From CAJPPJ01 sp963536495 (GTDB lineage: Bacteria > Bacillota_I > Bacilli_A > RF39 > UBA660): a stretch of 64,000 nucleotides of DNA. Both the position numbers and the translations under genes were made by a program. Shown here in pieces: positions 24,334 to 32,230 of the stretch (position 1 is the first letter of the stretch; each line of letters begins with the position of its first letter). The stretch is from assembly GCA_963536495.1 (NCBI GenBank), contig CAUTAF010000008.1, forward strand, positions 14,957 through 78,956, written 5' to 3'. Below the pieces are notes generated by a model that worked only from the letters and a program-made list of their open reading frames with translations, ran no database searches and was not told the DNA's origin.

Positions 24334-24513
24334 TTACTTTTTATCAATCTTTTTATCTAATTTTTCTTTTAAATTTAAAACTATTTCTTTTAATTTATCA
24401 AAATTAAGTGCTACCAAAATTCCTAAAATTAAAAGTCCTACAAAATTATCTACTAAAAGAAATAAAACTATTCCTAAAATAAATATCAAATAGTATACCA
24501 ATACTTTTTTCAT
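24334..24513 (-). CDS. Small membrane protein, 59 aa
   Basis: Starts MKKVLVYYLIFILGIVLFLL and continues with a second hydrophobic stretch (FVGLLILGILVALNF), then a charged helix ending KLDKKIDKK. The AAGGA site lies inside the end of the upstream gene (24519). A terminator follows. Two-segment membrane topology; function unknown. Confidence 0.7.
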   Translation of the reverse strand: MKKVLVYYLIFILGIVLFLLVDNFVGLLILGILVALNFDKLKEIVLNLKEKLDKKIDKK

Positions 24514-24518
24514 CTATA

Positions 24519-25022
24519 TCATTCCTTTTCTTTGTTTTCTTTGTTTTCTTTGTATTCAAAATCATTAGTTTTAACTAATTCAATTAACTTATCCACAAAT
24601 TGTACCGATAATAATTCTTCAATTTCTTTCCCTTGTGTATAAAAATCATCATCTATTCTTTCTATTTTTAAATCAGGATAATCTTTTTTGATTATTTCTT
24701 TTGTGATAGGAGAATGAAAACTACCTTTTGACATTTCATAATATAAAAAATATAAATATTTTGTTTCACCATAATAACTTTCAATTTTTTGTTTATGAAT
24801 AAGTTTAGGTTTTAAAAATTTCTTTATAAGAAAATCTTTTTGATTATAATATTCATTCATTTTTTCAAAATATCCATAATAATATTTAGTCCAGCTGTAT
24901 TGATTTTTTTTATCCCTACAATTTTTTGCTCTTTTATTTAAAGAAAAGATACTATCATATAGCATATCAGATGTTATTATTTTATTTTTTAAATTTTTAG
25001 AATATTCTTTATTAATTTTCAT
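24519..25022 (-). CDS. Hypothetical protein, 167 aa
   Basis: A basic, aromatic-rich soluble protein (KNQYSWTKYYYGYFEKMNEY in the middle) with an acidic C-terminus. No catalytic motif or family recognised. It lies 45 bp downstream of the 25068 gene and 5 bp upstream of the small membrane ORF. Confidence 0.75.
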   Translation of the reverse strand: MKINKEYSKNLKNKIITSDMLYDSIFSLNKRAKNCRDKKNQYSWTKYYYGYFEKMNEYYNQKDFLIKKFLKPKLIHKQKIESYYGETKYLYFLYYEMSKGSFHSPITKEIIKKDYPDLKIERIDDDFYTQGKEIEELLSVQFVDKLIELVKTNDFEYKENKENKEKE

Positions 25023-25067
25023 TTTTCATCTTACCCTTTATTTTATTTTTTAAATAGCATTTGAATT

Positions 25068-25484
25068 TCATTCTTTAGAATTTAATTTTCCTACATTAAG
25101 AAAGAAACTATAATCATTAGAAATAGAATAAAAACAATCAAAGTCCAAAAATACATCAGTAAATTCTTTAGCTTTATCAAATTCTTTTTCTATGTAATTC
25201 TTTGTATTGAATTTTTCAAATTCTTCAGGAAAATCTTTTTCAGTTGTTAAAAAAGCCAAGAAAGGACTTTCCGTATTCTTTTCATAAAATTCTACAAATT
25301 TTTTTTTATTCTCATTTCCTACAATATGGCAAACTAGGTATTCTTCCAATCTTCTAGTTTCTTTTTCTTTCTGAAATAAAGATATTAGATTATCATATAT
25401 CTTTTTGTTTGTTTTTTCATCTTTCCCTAATACTAAAACACTTTTCTTAGCTTTTATTGTGTCCATAATTTCATTAATAATCAT
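25068..25484 (-). CDS. Hypothetical protein, 138 aa
   Basis: The N-terminal AKKSVLVLGKDEKTNKKIYD resembles the first strand and helix of a P-loop fold, but the GKDEKTNKK stretch lacks a true Walker A. The rest is alpha/beta with an acidic centre. Upstream lies a hairpin (25511-25530). Function unknown. Confidence 0.7.
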   Translation of the reverse strand: MIINEIMDTIKAKKSVLVLGKDEKTNKKIYDNLISLFQKEKETRRLEEYLVCHIVGNENKKKFVEFYEKNTESPFLAFLTTEKDFPEEFEKFNTKNYIEKEFDKAKEFTDVFLDFDCFYSISNDYSFFLNVGKLNSKE

Positions 25485-25510
25485 TCAATTCACTTTCCTT
25501 TCTTTGTTAT

Positions 25511-25530
25511 ATAATAATAGGTAGTTTCAC
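25511..25530 (-). terminator. Hairpin after the flotillin gene
   Basis: GGTAGTT and AACTACC form a 7-bp stem with a 6-nt loop, about 60 bp past the flotillin stop. The tail is AT-rich rather than a pure U-run, so it is a weak terminator or a processing structure. Confidence 0.5.
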
Positions 25531-25592
25531 TCAACTACCCATTACTATATTTTAATTTGTTCTTTTATTTTTTCATTTTTTATTATTGTTTA

Positions 25593-27074
25593 TTAGTTTT
25601 TTGTTTCATTGTTGTTTTTATTATTTATTTTATCCATAACACCTTTAGTGAAATATCCAGCTATTACAGATTTTAAATCTATTCCTAAGCTATCTCCTAC
25701 ACCACTGTTTACCTTTTCTATCATTTTTGTAATGTCGCCTATCATCTTTTCTCCATTACCCTCACCATACATAGTGATTTTATCAACTTTTTCAAGTGGA
25801 CTTGCAACATTTTTAGCAATTTCAGGAAGTGCTTTAAAGTACATTTCAAGTAATGCTCCCTCTCCATATTTTTTCATAGCCTCTGCCTTTTTATCTAATC
25901 CCTCTGCCTCTGCAAGTAAACTGTTCTTTTTACCCTCTGCCTCTGCATTAAGTTTAGCTTGAATTGATTTAGCTTGTGCTAATCCCTCTTGTTCTATTGC
26001 TTTAGCATTTGCCTCTGCTTTAATTCTAATTGCCTCAGCGTCTGCCTCTGCCTCTAATTTTTTTGCTAAGGCTTTAGTTTCTGCCTCTAATTTAATAGCC
26101 TCCATTTCTCTTTGCTTTTCTATAAGTTTTGCCTCAGCGTCTTTATTTCTTTTATATAGTTCAGCGTCTGCTTTAATTTCTTGTTCATTTTTTACTTCAG
26201 CCTCTAACTTAGCTTTTTGAGTTTTAATGTTGATTTCTTCTTTTTGGAAATCTGCCTCTCCTTTGGCTTGTTCTACTTCTTTTCTCTTTTTTTGTGTTTC
26301 AAGTTCATAAGTAACATCTGCCATAGCTTTTTTTGTATCAGATTGAACTTTTAAATCAGCTTTTTTAATATTAAGTTCATTTTCTTTTATAGAAATTTCT
26401 GTTTCTGTTTGTACTTTAACATCTATTGCCTCTTTTGTTGCCTTAGCTTTTTCAATATTTACATCTCTTTCAGCTTTGGCTCTAGCAATTAAAGCCTCTT
26501 TTGTAATCTTTGCCTCATTTTCTGCTCCTAAATTTTCAATAATTCCTCTTTCTTCTTGGAAGTTTTGAATAGTAAACGAAATTATCTTTAATCCCATTTC
26601 TCTTAAATCAGGAGAAACATTTTCTTGAACCTTATTGTTAAATTCTTTTCTGTTTTGTACTATTTCTTCAATTTTTAATTGTCCTATAATTTCTCTTAGA
26701 TTACCCTCTAAAACATCTTTAATTTCATCAGCTATTGTTGAACTTGGCTTATTTAAAAAGTTTTTACTAGCTTTATCAAGAACTTCTTCATCTATTTGCA
26801 CTTTTGCAATAGCGTCTGCCTTGATATTTATATAATCGTTAGTAGGTACATCTTCACTTGTATTGACATCTACTGAAAAAGCCTTTAAATCAAGATAGTC
26901 AACTCTTTCAAACCAACGAAGATAAAAAGCTATTTTCCCTGTAACTCTTCTTTTTCTAAACCCACTTATAAAACATACCTTATCATCAGGTACTTTAACA
27001 TAACCAAACATACCTATGATAAATACCAATACACTTGCAATTCCTACCAATTTTAAAATTCCTAATATTGTCAT
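25593..27074 (-). CDS. Flotillin-family (SPFH domain) membrane scaffold protein
   Basis: The 493-residue product has an N-terminal membrane segment (about 5-24), an SPFH/PHB domain (about 25-190, with the PDDKVCFISGFRKRR start), then a long coiled coil with Ala-Glu-rich repeats (about 190-410) and a Gly-containing tail. This is the architecture of bacterial flotillins such as YuaG/FloT, which oligomerise on the inner membrane and organise membrane microdomains. It starts with a strong TTAGGAGG site. A flotillin on a mobile element is unusual; it might support assembly of the encoded T4SS, but this is inference. Confidence 0.85.
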   Translation of the reverse strand: MTILGILKLVGIASVLVFIIGMFGYVKVPDDKVCFISGFRKRRVTGKIAFYLRWFERVDYLDLKAFSVDVNTSEDVPTNDYINIKADAIAKVQIDEEVLDKASKNFLNKPSSTIADEIKDVLEGNLREIIGQLKIEEIVQNRKEFNNKVQENVSPDLREMGLKIISFTIQNFQEERGIIENLGAENEAKITKEALIARAKAERDVNIEKAKATKEAIDVKVQTETEISIKENELNIKKADLKVQSDTKKAMADVTYELETQKKRKEVEQAKGEADFQKEEINIKTQKAKLEAEVKNEQEIKADAELYKRNKDAEAKLIEKQREMEAIKLEAETKALAKKLEAEADAEAIRIKAEANAKAIEQEGLAQAKSIQAKLNAEAEGKKNSLLAEAEGLDKKAEAMKKYGEGALLEMYFKALPEIAKNVASPLEKVDKITMYGEGNGEKMIGDITKMIEKVNSGVGDSLGIDLKSVIAGYFTKGVMDKINNKNNNETKN

Positions 27075-27099
27075 TTTTTTCCTCCTAATTAAATTTTTT

Positions 27100-27145
27100 T
27101 ATATTTTTAAAATAGACTTGTAAGTCCATTTTGTTTACCTTATTT
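27100..27145 (-). terminator. Hairpin upstream of the flotillin gene
   Basis: AAAATGGACTT pairs with AAGTCTATTTT (G-U allowed) on the minus strand, separating the small membrane genes from the flotillin gene. The 27075-27227 gap holds nothing else I can identify. Confidence 0.5.
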
Positions 27146-27227
27146 ATTTTTTAGCACAAAAAAATCATTAATTTTAATAATTAATTTTCCCTTTTTTTAT
27201 TTTCTTTTTTTTATTTACTTTTTATTT

Positions 27228-27407
27228 TTAGATTTTAATAATCCAATATAATATTGCTGAAATTATTATTCCTAAAAATATATAGCAAAAACTCCATTTA
27301 TTTTCTTTTTTTGTTAAAAACCAATATGTTATTGACATAGACATTACTACCATAATTGCAATATATATATTTAATGGACTTTCAAAATTTCCAAACGCTA
27401 ACATCAT
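27228..27407 (-). CDS. Small two-TM membrane protein, 59 aa (copy 1 of a pair)
   Basis: Reads MMLAFGNFESPLNIYIAIMV ... ending LYWIIKI, with an AGGTGA ribosome binding site. Hydrophobic segments at about 13-31 and 41-57 surround the polar KKENKWS loop. The second half resembles the 27433 product (KENKWSFCYIFLGIII against DENKLSACFIIFGIIV), so they are paralogs 25 bp apart. Function unknown. Confidence 0.7.
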   Translation of the reverse strand: MMLAFGNFESPLNIYIAIMVVMSMSITYWFLTKKENKWSFCYIFLGIIISAILYWIIKI

Positions 27408-27432
27408 AATAAATCACCTATTTTTTCAATTC

Positions 27433-27600
27433 TTATTTTTTAAGAAAATAATATGTTGTTATCAAAACTATTATTCCAAAAATTATAAAACAAGCACTCA
27501 ATTTATTTTCATCTTTATCTGAAAACTTATTAGATAACTTCATCATAATTCCTGTAAGTAATAGCATTATTAAACTAAACAGACTTATTTCTACTATCAT
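27433..27600 (-). CDS. Small two-TM membrane protein, 55 aa (copy 2 of a pair)
   Basis: Starts MIVEISLFSLIMLLLTGIMM, with a polar loop KLSNKFSDKDENK and a second hydrophobic segment ending TTYYFLKK. It overlaps the end of the upstream gene at 27575 by 26 bp. Paralog of the 27228 product. Function unknown. Confidence 0.65.
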   Translation of the reverse strand: MIVEISLFSLIMLLLTGIMMKLSNKFSDKDENKLSACFIIFGIIVLITTYYFLKK

Positions 27601-27988
27601 AAACTACCTCAACTTCTTCATTTCTAAAAACTAATATTTCATATCTCATTTTGGTATTATCTTCTCTTCCTGAAAAGATTTTAGAGAAATATTTTTTAAA
27701 TCTATCATTTTCTCTTAAATATGATAAATTCAATTCTAAATCTTTATGTCTTTTGACAAAAGTTAGATTTTTAGTTTTTAAATATTTTATAAATTCCTTT
27801 TCTGTTTGACTATCTATAAGTTCTTTGAAAATCTCACAACTAAATATTTCTCTATTATCTTCAATCTTTATTCTATTATTTTTTAAATTATCTTTATATT
27901 CTTCAATTAAATCAAGTATATATTTTATTTGTACTTTTGTTTCATCACGCAATTCCATAAAATCTACTCTCTTCCATTTAAAATCCAA
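27575..27988 (-). CDS. Hypothetical protein, 137 aa
   Basis: A soluble, charged, helical protein with a C-terminal strand MRYEILVFRNEEVEVVYDS. That ending recalls the FAFRNEENEIVYKK segment of the 13295/12921 pair, so a distant link is possible. It overlaps the 27964 gene by 25 bp and the small membrane ORF by 26 bp. Function unknown. Confidence 0.7.
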   Translation of the reverse strand: MDFKWKRVDFMELRDETKVQIKYILDLIEEYKDNLKNNRIKIEDNREIFSCEIFKELIDSQTEKEFIKYLKTKNLTFVKRHKDLELNLSYLRENDRFKKYFSKIFSGREDNTKMRYEILVFRNEEVEVVYDSRNKSV

Positions 27989-28473
27989 TTTATTATTGTT
28001 ATCAACATTCCTAAAATTAAACCTAATCCAACTAGAGATAATACTACAAGATTTAATCCAACATCACCAAGAACATCTTCAAAAAGAATGAGTTCAATTT
28101 TTCTAAAAAAACCTGCTTTTTGAAATTCTTCTATATCTTTAGCTTTTTTTATGTTTCTTTTTTTTATATTTTCTCTTTCGATTGGAATTTCTTTTTTAAA
28201 AAAATCTCTTGCTTTTTCATAGTTTTCCAAACTATAATTTTCGTTCAAAAGTTCCTTTTCATCTATTGTTAAAATGTTATTAAGTTCTGCAAAGTCTTCT
28301 TTATCTTGATAAAGTTCTGTAAATTTTTCTTCAATTTTTCTTTCTTTATTTCTTTTTACATTTGCTAATGTTGTAACTGTATTAGCATTAATTATTGTAC
28401 TTGGATAAGCATAGACTACATTTTCTATATTAATAAAACAAAACATCATTATTAGTATCATTATTTTTTTCAT
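27964..28473 (-). CDS. Exported membrane-anchored protein, 169 aa
   Basis: The N-terminus is a clear signal peptide (MKKIMILIMMFCFINIENVV, cleavage probably after VYA). A charged helical domain follows, then a C-terminal membrane anchor (VVLSLVGLGLILGMLITIIN). The layout suits a periplasmic helical protein tethered to the inner membrane. It could be a T4SS accessory or surface protein, but there is no family match. Confidence 0.75.
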   Translation of the reverse strand: MKKIMILIMMFCFINIENVVYAYPSTIINANTVTTLANVKRNKERKIEEKFTELYQDKEDFAELNNILTIDEKELLNENYSLENYEKARDFFKKEIPIERENIKKRNIKKAKDIEEFQKAGFFRKIELILFEDVLGDVGLNLVVLSLVGLGLILGMLITIINWILNGRE

Positions 28474-28502
28474 AATCCACTCTTCTTTCTAATGCTATTT
28501 AA

Positions 28503-29147
28503 CTAAACAAAACTTTTAACCTTTCTATCTTTCATTGTTTGTATTTTCTTCATTATTTCAACTTCGTTTCTGAATAACACACTTTCAGAAAATGGTACTT
28601 GTTGTAAATCATTTATATTTTTAGTTCTAACTACAACTTTTGCTTTCTTTACACCATCTACATTTCTATCTAAGACTTCATTTACAAGTCCTACATATAT
28701 CATAGTTATTTGAGATAAGATTTCTATTGGTAAGAATACAAAGAAGTTATCATATACTTCTAAATATTGTTTGTAAGCGTCTTTTGAAGTTGTTCCTTTT
28801 TCTTCAGCAACTATTCTTTCATATTCTATTTTTGCTTGTAAAGTTAGTTCTGTCAATTCATCAAAGTGATTTAAAAATATATACTTTCTCATTACTTCTT
28901 TTAAGATAGTATACACATTTATTATAAAAAATGTTTCATCATAGTTTTCGTTTCTTTTCTTTAATAAAACATTCATTAAAGTCTTTTCAAATCTATCTTT
29001 GTCAAATTTTCTTAATTCTAATTTTATATCTTTTTCCATTAATGTTTGTGTTAATTTATAAGTTGTTTCTAACTCATAATCACTATTCATTTGTTCTACT
29101 ATAAATTCATTTACTTGTTGTCTATCATCTAAATTCATCATTTTCAT
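28503..29147 (-). CDS. Hypothetical protein, 214 aa
   Basis: A helical soluble protein (MKMMNLDDRQQVNEFIVEQM ...) with a KAKVVVRTKNINDLQQVPFS segment near the C-terminus. No motif recognised. It follows the 29163 gene by 15 bp. Base composition and layout are like those of its neighbours. Confidence 0.75.
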   Translation of the reverse strand: MKMMNLDDRQQVNEFIVEQMNSDYELETTYKLTQTLMEKDIKLELRKFDKDRFEKTLMNVLLKKRNENYDETFFIINVYTILKEVMRKYIFLNHFDELTELTLQAKIEYERIVAEEKGTTSKDAYKQYLEVYDNFFVFLPIEILSQITMIYVGLVNEVLDRNVDGVKKAKVVVRTKNINDLQQVPFSESVLFRNEVEIMKKIQTMKDRKVKSFV

Positions 29148-29162
29148 TCACTCCTTTATTAC

Positions 29163-29402
29163 TTACCAAACAGCATATAACTCTCTATGATTAATTTGTA
29201 CTGTCGGTATTCTCATAATTGCTTTTTTTAAGAGATTACTTTTTCTTTCAAACTCAAATAAATCGTTTACATAATCATATCCTATATATTTAACATCTAA
29301 TATATTGTTGTTCTTGTATTTAATTTTTACTTTTGTACCATTATATAAAGTTCTACCATTAGCTTTTAGAACACCTTTAAATGCCTCTATTCTATTATTC
29401 AT
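29163..29402 (-). CDS. Hypothetical protein, 79 aa
   Basis: A small basic protein, probably a beta barrel: strands ANGRTLYNGTKVKIKY, ILDVKYIGYDY and MRIPTVQINHREL. SH3-like folds of this length are common but no family can be named. It has a strong AAAAGGAG site. The TnpB element lies immediately upstream, probably between this gene and its original promoter at 30819. Confidence 0.7.
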   Translation of the reverse strand: MNNRIEAFKGVLKANGRTLYNGTKVKIKYKNNNILDVKYIGYDYVNDLFEFERKSNLLKKAIMRIPTVQINHRELYAVW

Positions 29403-29429
29403 TGCAATCTCCTTTTAAGGGTTTATATT

Positions 29430-29615
29430 GTCTACTTCTGCTACTAAAAATGTATTAAAATATATTTAATACACTAGAATATTACTACTTCATTGAGTAT
29501 ATTTTCAATACAATGTATCTACTCATAGTTCCTTGTACTCTCCATAGTCGTAAATTCCTGACTAGCCATCAGTACATTTCTTTTTATTTTTTAAAATATC
29601 TATGCTATTACTTTA
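29430..29615 (-). ncRNA. Putative omega RNA at the 3' end of tnpB
   Basis: Downstream of the tnpB stop the minus strand has structured sequence typical of the element's right end, including GGCTAGTCAGGA, GAGTACAAGGAACTATGAG and a late hairpin GTATTAAA ... TTTAATAC. TnpB proteins normally use an RNA from this region, with the guide being the flanking DNA. The final CTCCCAC-type hairpin seen in the solo end at 17916 is absent, so this is a different subfamily or a damaged end. Confidence 0.45.
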
Positions 29616-30760
29616 TATATTTTTGCTTTTTCAAGATTTATACTTGCATTGTAATCTCTATCTATTTCTAAGCCACAATTACTACATCTATAAATCCTAT
29701 CGTTAAGTTTTAAATCTTTTTTGATTTCTCCACAACAAGAGCAAGTCTTAGAACTTGGATAGAATGTATCTACTAACCTTAACTCAATATTTCTCTCCTT
29801 GCACTTGTTTATAAGTTTAGTTCTTATGTTATAAAAATTCTGTTCTTGTATTGCTTTAGATAGATGTCTGTTCTTCATCATATTAGATACTTTTAAATCT
29901 TCAATAGTAATATATTTTAACTTGGTTCTTGTTATTTCATCTACCATCTTATTGTTATAATCATATCTAATACAACTCAATCTATAAAACAATCTTTGTA
30001 CTTTTAACTTTTTTTTATTAAAATTTTTTAGTTCTTTCAACTTTATTTTTTTAGATTTAGAATATTCTATACTCCTTGACATCTTTCTTTGTTCTCTTTT
30101 TAGTTTCTTTTCAATTTTCTTTACTTTCTTAGTTTTATTGATATTCTTAAATACTCTACCATCAGAACATATAGCTGTATCTTTTATACCTAAATCCACT
30201 CCTAATCCTTTTGTATTTGTATTTTCAGTTTTAACTATATCATCTACTTCCATAACAAGTGATAGGAAATATCTATCTGCTATTTTGGATATAGTACCAC
30301 TTTTTATATTAGCATTTTTAGGTATATATCCATATTCTTTTACCCTTACAAATTTTAAAGTAGGTATTTTTATTTTATGCCTATAAAATTCAAAATCTGT
30401 TTTGTGATTTCTAACAAAATATGCACCAAGTTCATTCTTACCTTTCTTCTTAAAAACAGGAAAACCACTTAATTCCTTAAAAAAGTTTTTAAAAGCCTTT
30501 TCTCCATAAATCATTGCTTGTTTAACTGATTTTGAAGATACCTCTTTAATCCATTTTTTATCAGGATTATTAGGAAGATATACATTATTGATGTACTTAG
30601 AAAATTCAAAAGCACTAACAAATTTATTTCCTAGTTCATATTGTTCCTGATTATATTTAATATACTCATTATATATAAATCTTTCAACTCCGATAGTTTT
30701 ATTTACTTGTATCTTCTGTTCATTTGTTAGTTTTAATTCTATCTTTATCGCTTTATACAT
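29600..30760 (-). CDS. tnpB: TnpB, RNA-guided nuclease of an IS200/IS605 element
   Basis: The 386-residue product has the complete TnpB layout: N-terminal helix-turn-helix-like domain (YKAIKIELKLTNEQKIQ), the RuvC triad D189 (GLGVDLGIKDTA), E287 (YITIEDLKV) and D367/D369 (EIDRDYNAS), and a zinc ribbon (C340, C343, C359, C362). TnpB is an RNA-guided DNA endonuclease, ancestor of Cas12, that helps its element persist. It looks intact and full length. No TnpA lies nearby. It starts with AGGTAGGTGG 4-5 nt before the ATG, a mediocre site. Confidence 0.93.
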   Translation of the reverse strand: MYKAIKIELKLTNEQKIQVNKTIGVERFIYNEYIKYNQEQYELGNKFVSAFEFSKYINNVYLPNNPDKKWIKEVSSKSVKQAMIYGEKAFKNFFKELSGFPVFKKKGKNELGAYFVRNHKTDFEFYRHKIKIPTLKFVRVKEYGYIPKNANIKSGTISKIADRYFLSLVMEVDDIVKTENTNTKGLGVDLGIKDTAICSDGRVFKNINKTKKVKKIEKKLKREQRKMSRSIEYSKSKKIKLKELKNFNKKKLKVQRLFYRLSCIRYDYNNKMVDEITRTKLKYITIEDLKVSNMMKNRHLSKAIQEQNFYNIRTKLINKCKERNIELRLVDTFYPSSKTCSCCGEIKKDLKLNDRIYRCSNCGLEIDRDYNASINLEKAKIYKVIA

Positions 30761-30818
30761 CTTCCACCTACCTTTCTATATGTTTTTGATAACTGTTTTT
30801 GTTCTCCTTTGTGGCTAT

Positions 30819-30847
30819 ATTATACCACATACAAAGTAAAATGTCAA
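30819..30847 (-). promoter_or_regulatory. Perfect consensus promoter upstream of tnpB
   Basis: Minus strand TTGACA (30842-30847), 17-bp spacer, extended -10 GTGGTATAAT (core 30819-30824). It probably served the 29402-27575 genes before the TnpB element inserted. Confidence 0.85.
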
Positions 30848-30854
30848 GCATTTA

Positions 30855-30868
30855 GGACAATGTTGTCT
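30855..30868. promoter_or_regulatory. GGACAATGTTGTCT palindrome (site 3)
   Basis: Near-perfect palindrome 7 bp upstream of the -35, matching sites 16054 and 24224 in core and spacing. Confidence 0.6.
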
Positions 30869-30871
30869 TAA

Positions 30872-30893
30872 ATAGACTTATAAGTCTATTTAA
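30872..30893. terminator. Palindromic hairpin AAATAGACTT-AAGTCTATTT
   Basis: A 22-bp near-perfect palindrome between the minus-strand tnpB promoter and the plus-strand promoter at 30936. It lacks a clear U-run and may insulate the divergent units or bind a regulator. Confidence 0.4.
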
Positions 30894-30935
30894 AGTTATC
30901 AAAAAAAATTATTTTTTTATTTTTTTAAAAAGTGA

Positions 30936-30941
30936 TATAAT
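30936..30941 (+). promoter_or_regulatory. Plus-strand promoter of the 31028 gene
   Basis: Extended -10 TGATATAAT on the plus strand, 87 bp upstream of the ATG; no convincing -35. Confidence 0.5.
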
Positions 30942-31027
30942 GTAAAATAATGTATAATAAATTAAAATATATAATAAATAATTAAAATTATAATAATCTA
31001 AATTATAATAAAAAAAGGGGTACTAAA

Positions 31028-31459
31028 ATGTTTCTTTACAATAATAAATTAAAAAATATCTTAACAAAGTTTCAAAAGAAAAGATATGAAAATTATGTTA
31101 AAATAAATGAATATTACAATAGTTTATCTGAAGAAGAATTAAAATGTGAATATATTAATCTAAAAGCTAGTTATAAATTTAAGAAGATTTCTTTCTTTTT
31201 AACTGCTCCATTATTTCTATTTGCTCTTTATAAAATTATAGGAATAATGTTTATTTATTCTCATTTCTTTCCTAAAATAGATATTATAGAAATCACTCCT
31301 GATATGATAAAGTTAGCAATATTTTCTTCTTTATGTCTTATCATATCTTCTTCTCTTGTTATATTTTTGATTATAAAAGTAATATTAAATATTTTTAGGT
31401 GCTACTATCAGAACATACTTATCTTAGAGAATATCATCAAAGAAAAAAAGGCTAGTTAA
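31028..31459 (+). CDS. Two-TM membrane protein, the only plus-strand gene
   Basis: The 143-residue product has a basic helical N-terminus, two hydrophobic segments (about 55-78 and 95-122) and a short tail. It has an AAAAGGGG site 7 nt before the ATG and its own -10. It converges with the T4SS operon and both share a bidirectional terminator. Lone, oppositely transcribed small membrane proteins near T4SS genes can act in entry exclusion, which is only a suggestion here. Confidence 0.75.
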   Translation: MFLYNNKLKNILTKFQKKRYENYVKINEYYNSLSEEELKCEYINLKASYKFKKISFFLTAPLFLFALYKIIGIMFIYSHFFPKIDIIEITPDMIKLAIFSSLCLIISSSLVIFLIIKVILNIFRCYYQNILILENIIKEKKAS

Positions 31460-31472
31460 TTTCTAGCCTTTT
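31446..31472. terminator. Bidirectional terminator between convergent genes
   Basis: Perfect 10-bp stem AAAAGGCTAG / CTAGCCTTTT with a 7-nt loop, overlapping the stop of the 31028 gene and followed by T-rich runs on both strands. Confidence 0.85.
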
Positions 31473-31491
31473 CTTTTCTTTTCTTTTTAAA

Positions 31492-32091
31492 TTAATACCC
31501 TGTTTCTTCAATGTCGTTAAAATAGTTTTTTTCTTCTTCTTTGTTATCTGTTGTTTCAGTTTCTTCGATTTCAACTGTTTTAGAATTTTCTTCCTTTTCA
31601 GAATTTTCATCTTCAACTTCTTCTTCAAGTTCTTCGTCTTCAAATTCTTCAAGTTCAGCTAATTCTTCTTCTTCTTTTAGTTTCATCATTTCTTTGTAAT
31701 CATATCCCATTAATTCATAAATTTTCTTTTCATTATCTTCTTCTGAATTAATTAGTTCATTTATTTTTACAAATTTACCTTTAACTTCTTCGTTTTGTGC
31801 AACAGCAAAGTCTATTATTTTATTTAGTAAAAAAGTATCATCTGTCATTTTTGAAATATCTTTAAGAACTTTTTTATAATCTAAACTTTCAACGACTTTT
31901 ATCATATCGTTTATTGTTTTCTTATCATCTTTATAGATTTCTTTCTTTAAAGCCTCCATTTCAGCTTTCATTTTTTCAAGTCTTATTTGCTTAGGACTTT
32001 TCTTTTTCTTTTGATTAATTAAATTCTTTTTTACTATGTCTATTTTATTTCCTATTTTCTTTGCTACCTTTTCTTTTAAATCTTCTTTCAT
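31492..32091 (-). CDS. Acidic coiled-coil protein at the end of the T4SS operon
   Basis: The 199-residue product has a basic N-terminal half (KKKKSPKQIRLEKMKAEMEA) and a very acidic C-terminal tail (about 150-199, mostly E and D). It is the last gene of the T4SS operon, about 140 bp after virD4. Acidic-tailed proteins next to coupling proteins can be secretion adaptors or chaperones, but no family match supports this. Confidence 0.75.
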   Translation of the reverse strand: MKEDLKEKVAKKIGNKIDIVKKNLINQKKKKSPKQIRLEKMKAEMEALKKEIYKDDKKTINDMIKVVESLDYKKVLKDISKMTDDTFLLNKIIDFAVAQNEEVKGKFVKINELINSEEDNEKKIYELMGYDYKEMMKLKEEEELAELEEFEDEELEEEVEDENSEKEENSKTVEIEETETTDNKEEEKNYFNDIEETGY

Positions 32092-32230
32092 ACTCTTTTA
32101 CCCCTTTCTAGTAAAATTATTTTTATTTTTTTCTACCGATTTTATATAGCAACAGATAACAGTTACCTTAATAAGATAACTTAGTTATCCATTACCATAT
32201 TTTTATTTAATGATTATATCTAGCAAATGC

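Larger units (their letters stand above)
29425..30780 (-). mobile_element. IS200/IS605-family element carrying only tnpB
   Basis: The element comprises tnpB and its 3' flank. No tnpA transposase is present, so movement would require TnpA in trans. It sits directly between a strong promoter (30819-30847) and the ribosome binding site of the 29402 gene. Ends are not precisely determined; an 11-bp inverted repeat TTTTTGATAAC (30783-30793 and complement at 30895-30905) brackets the promoter rather than the element. Confidence 0.6.

Noticed and set aside
25068..25484. P-loop NTPase call for VLVLGKDEKTNKK
   Set aside because: The glycine and GK[ST] spacing of Walker A is not met.
31452..31652. A 66-codon Lys-rich minus-strand ORF
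   Set aside because: It is an out-of-frame reading of the acidic GAA/GAT-rich tail of the 31492 gene and overlaps a terminator.
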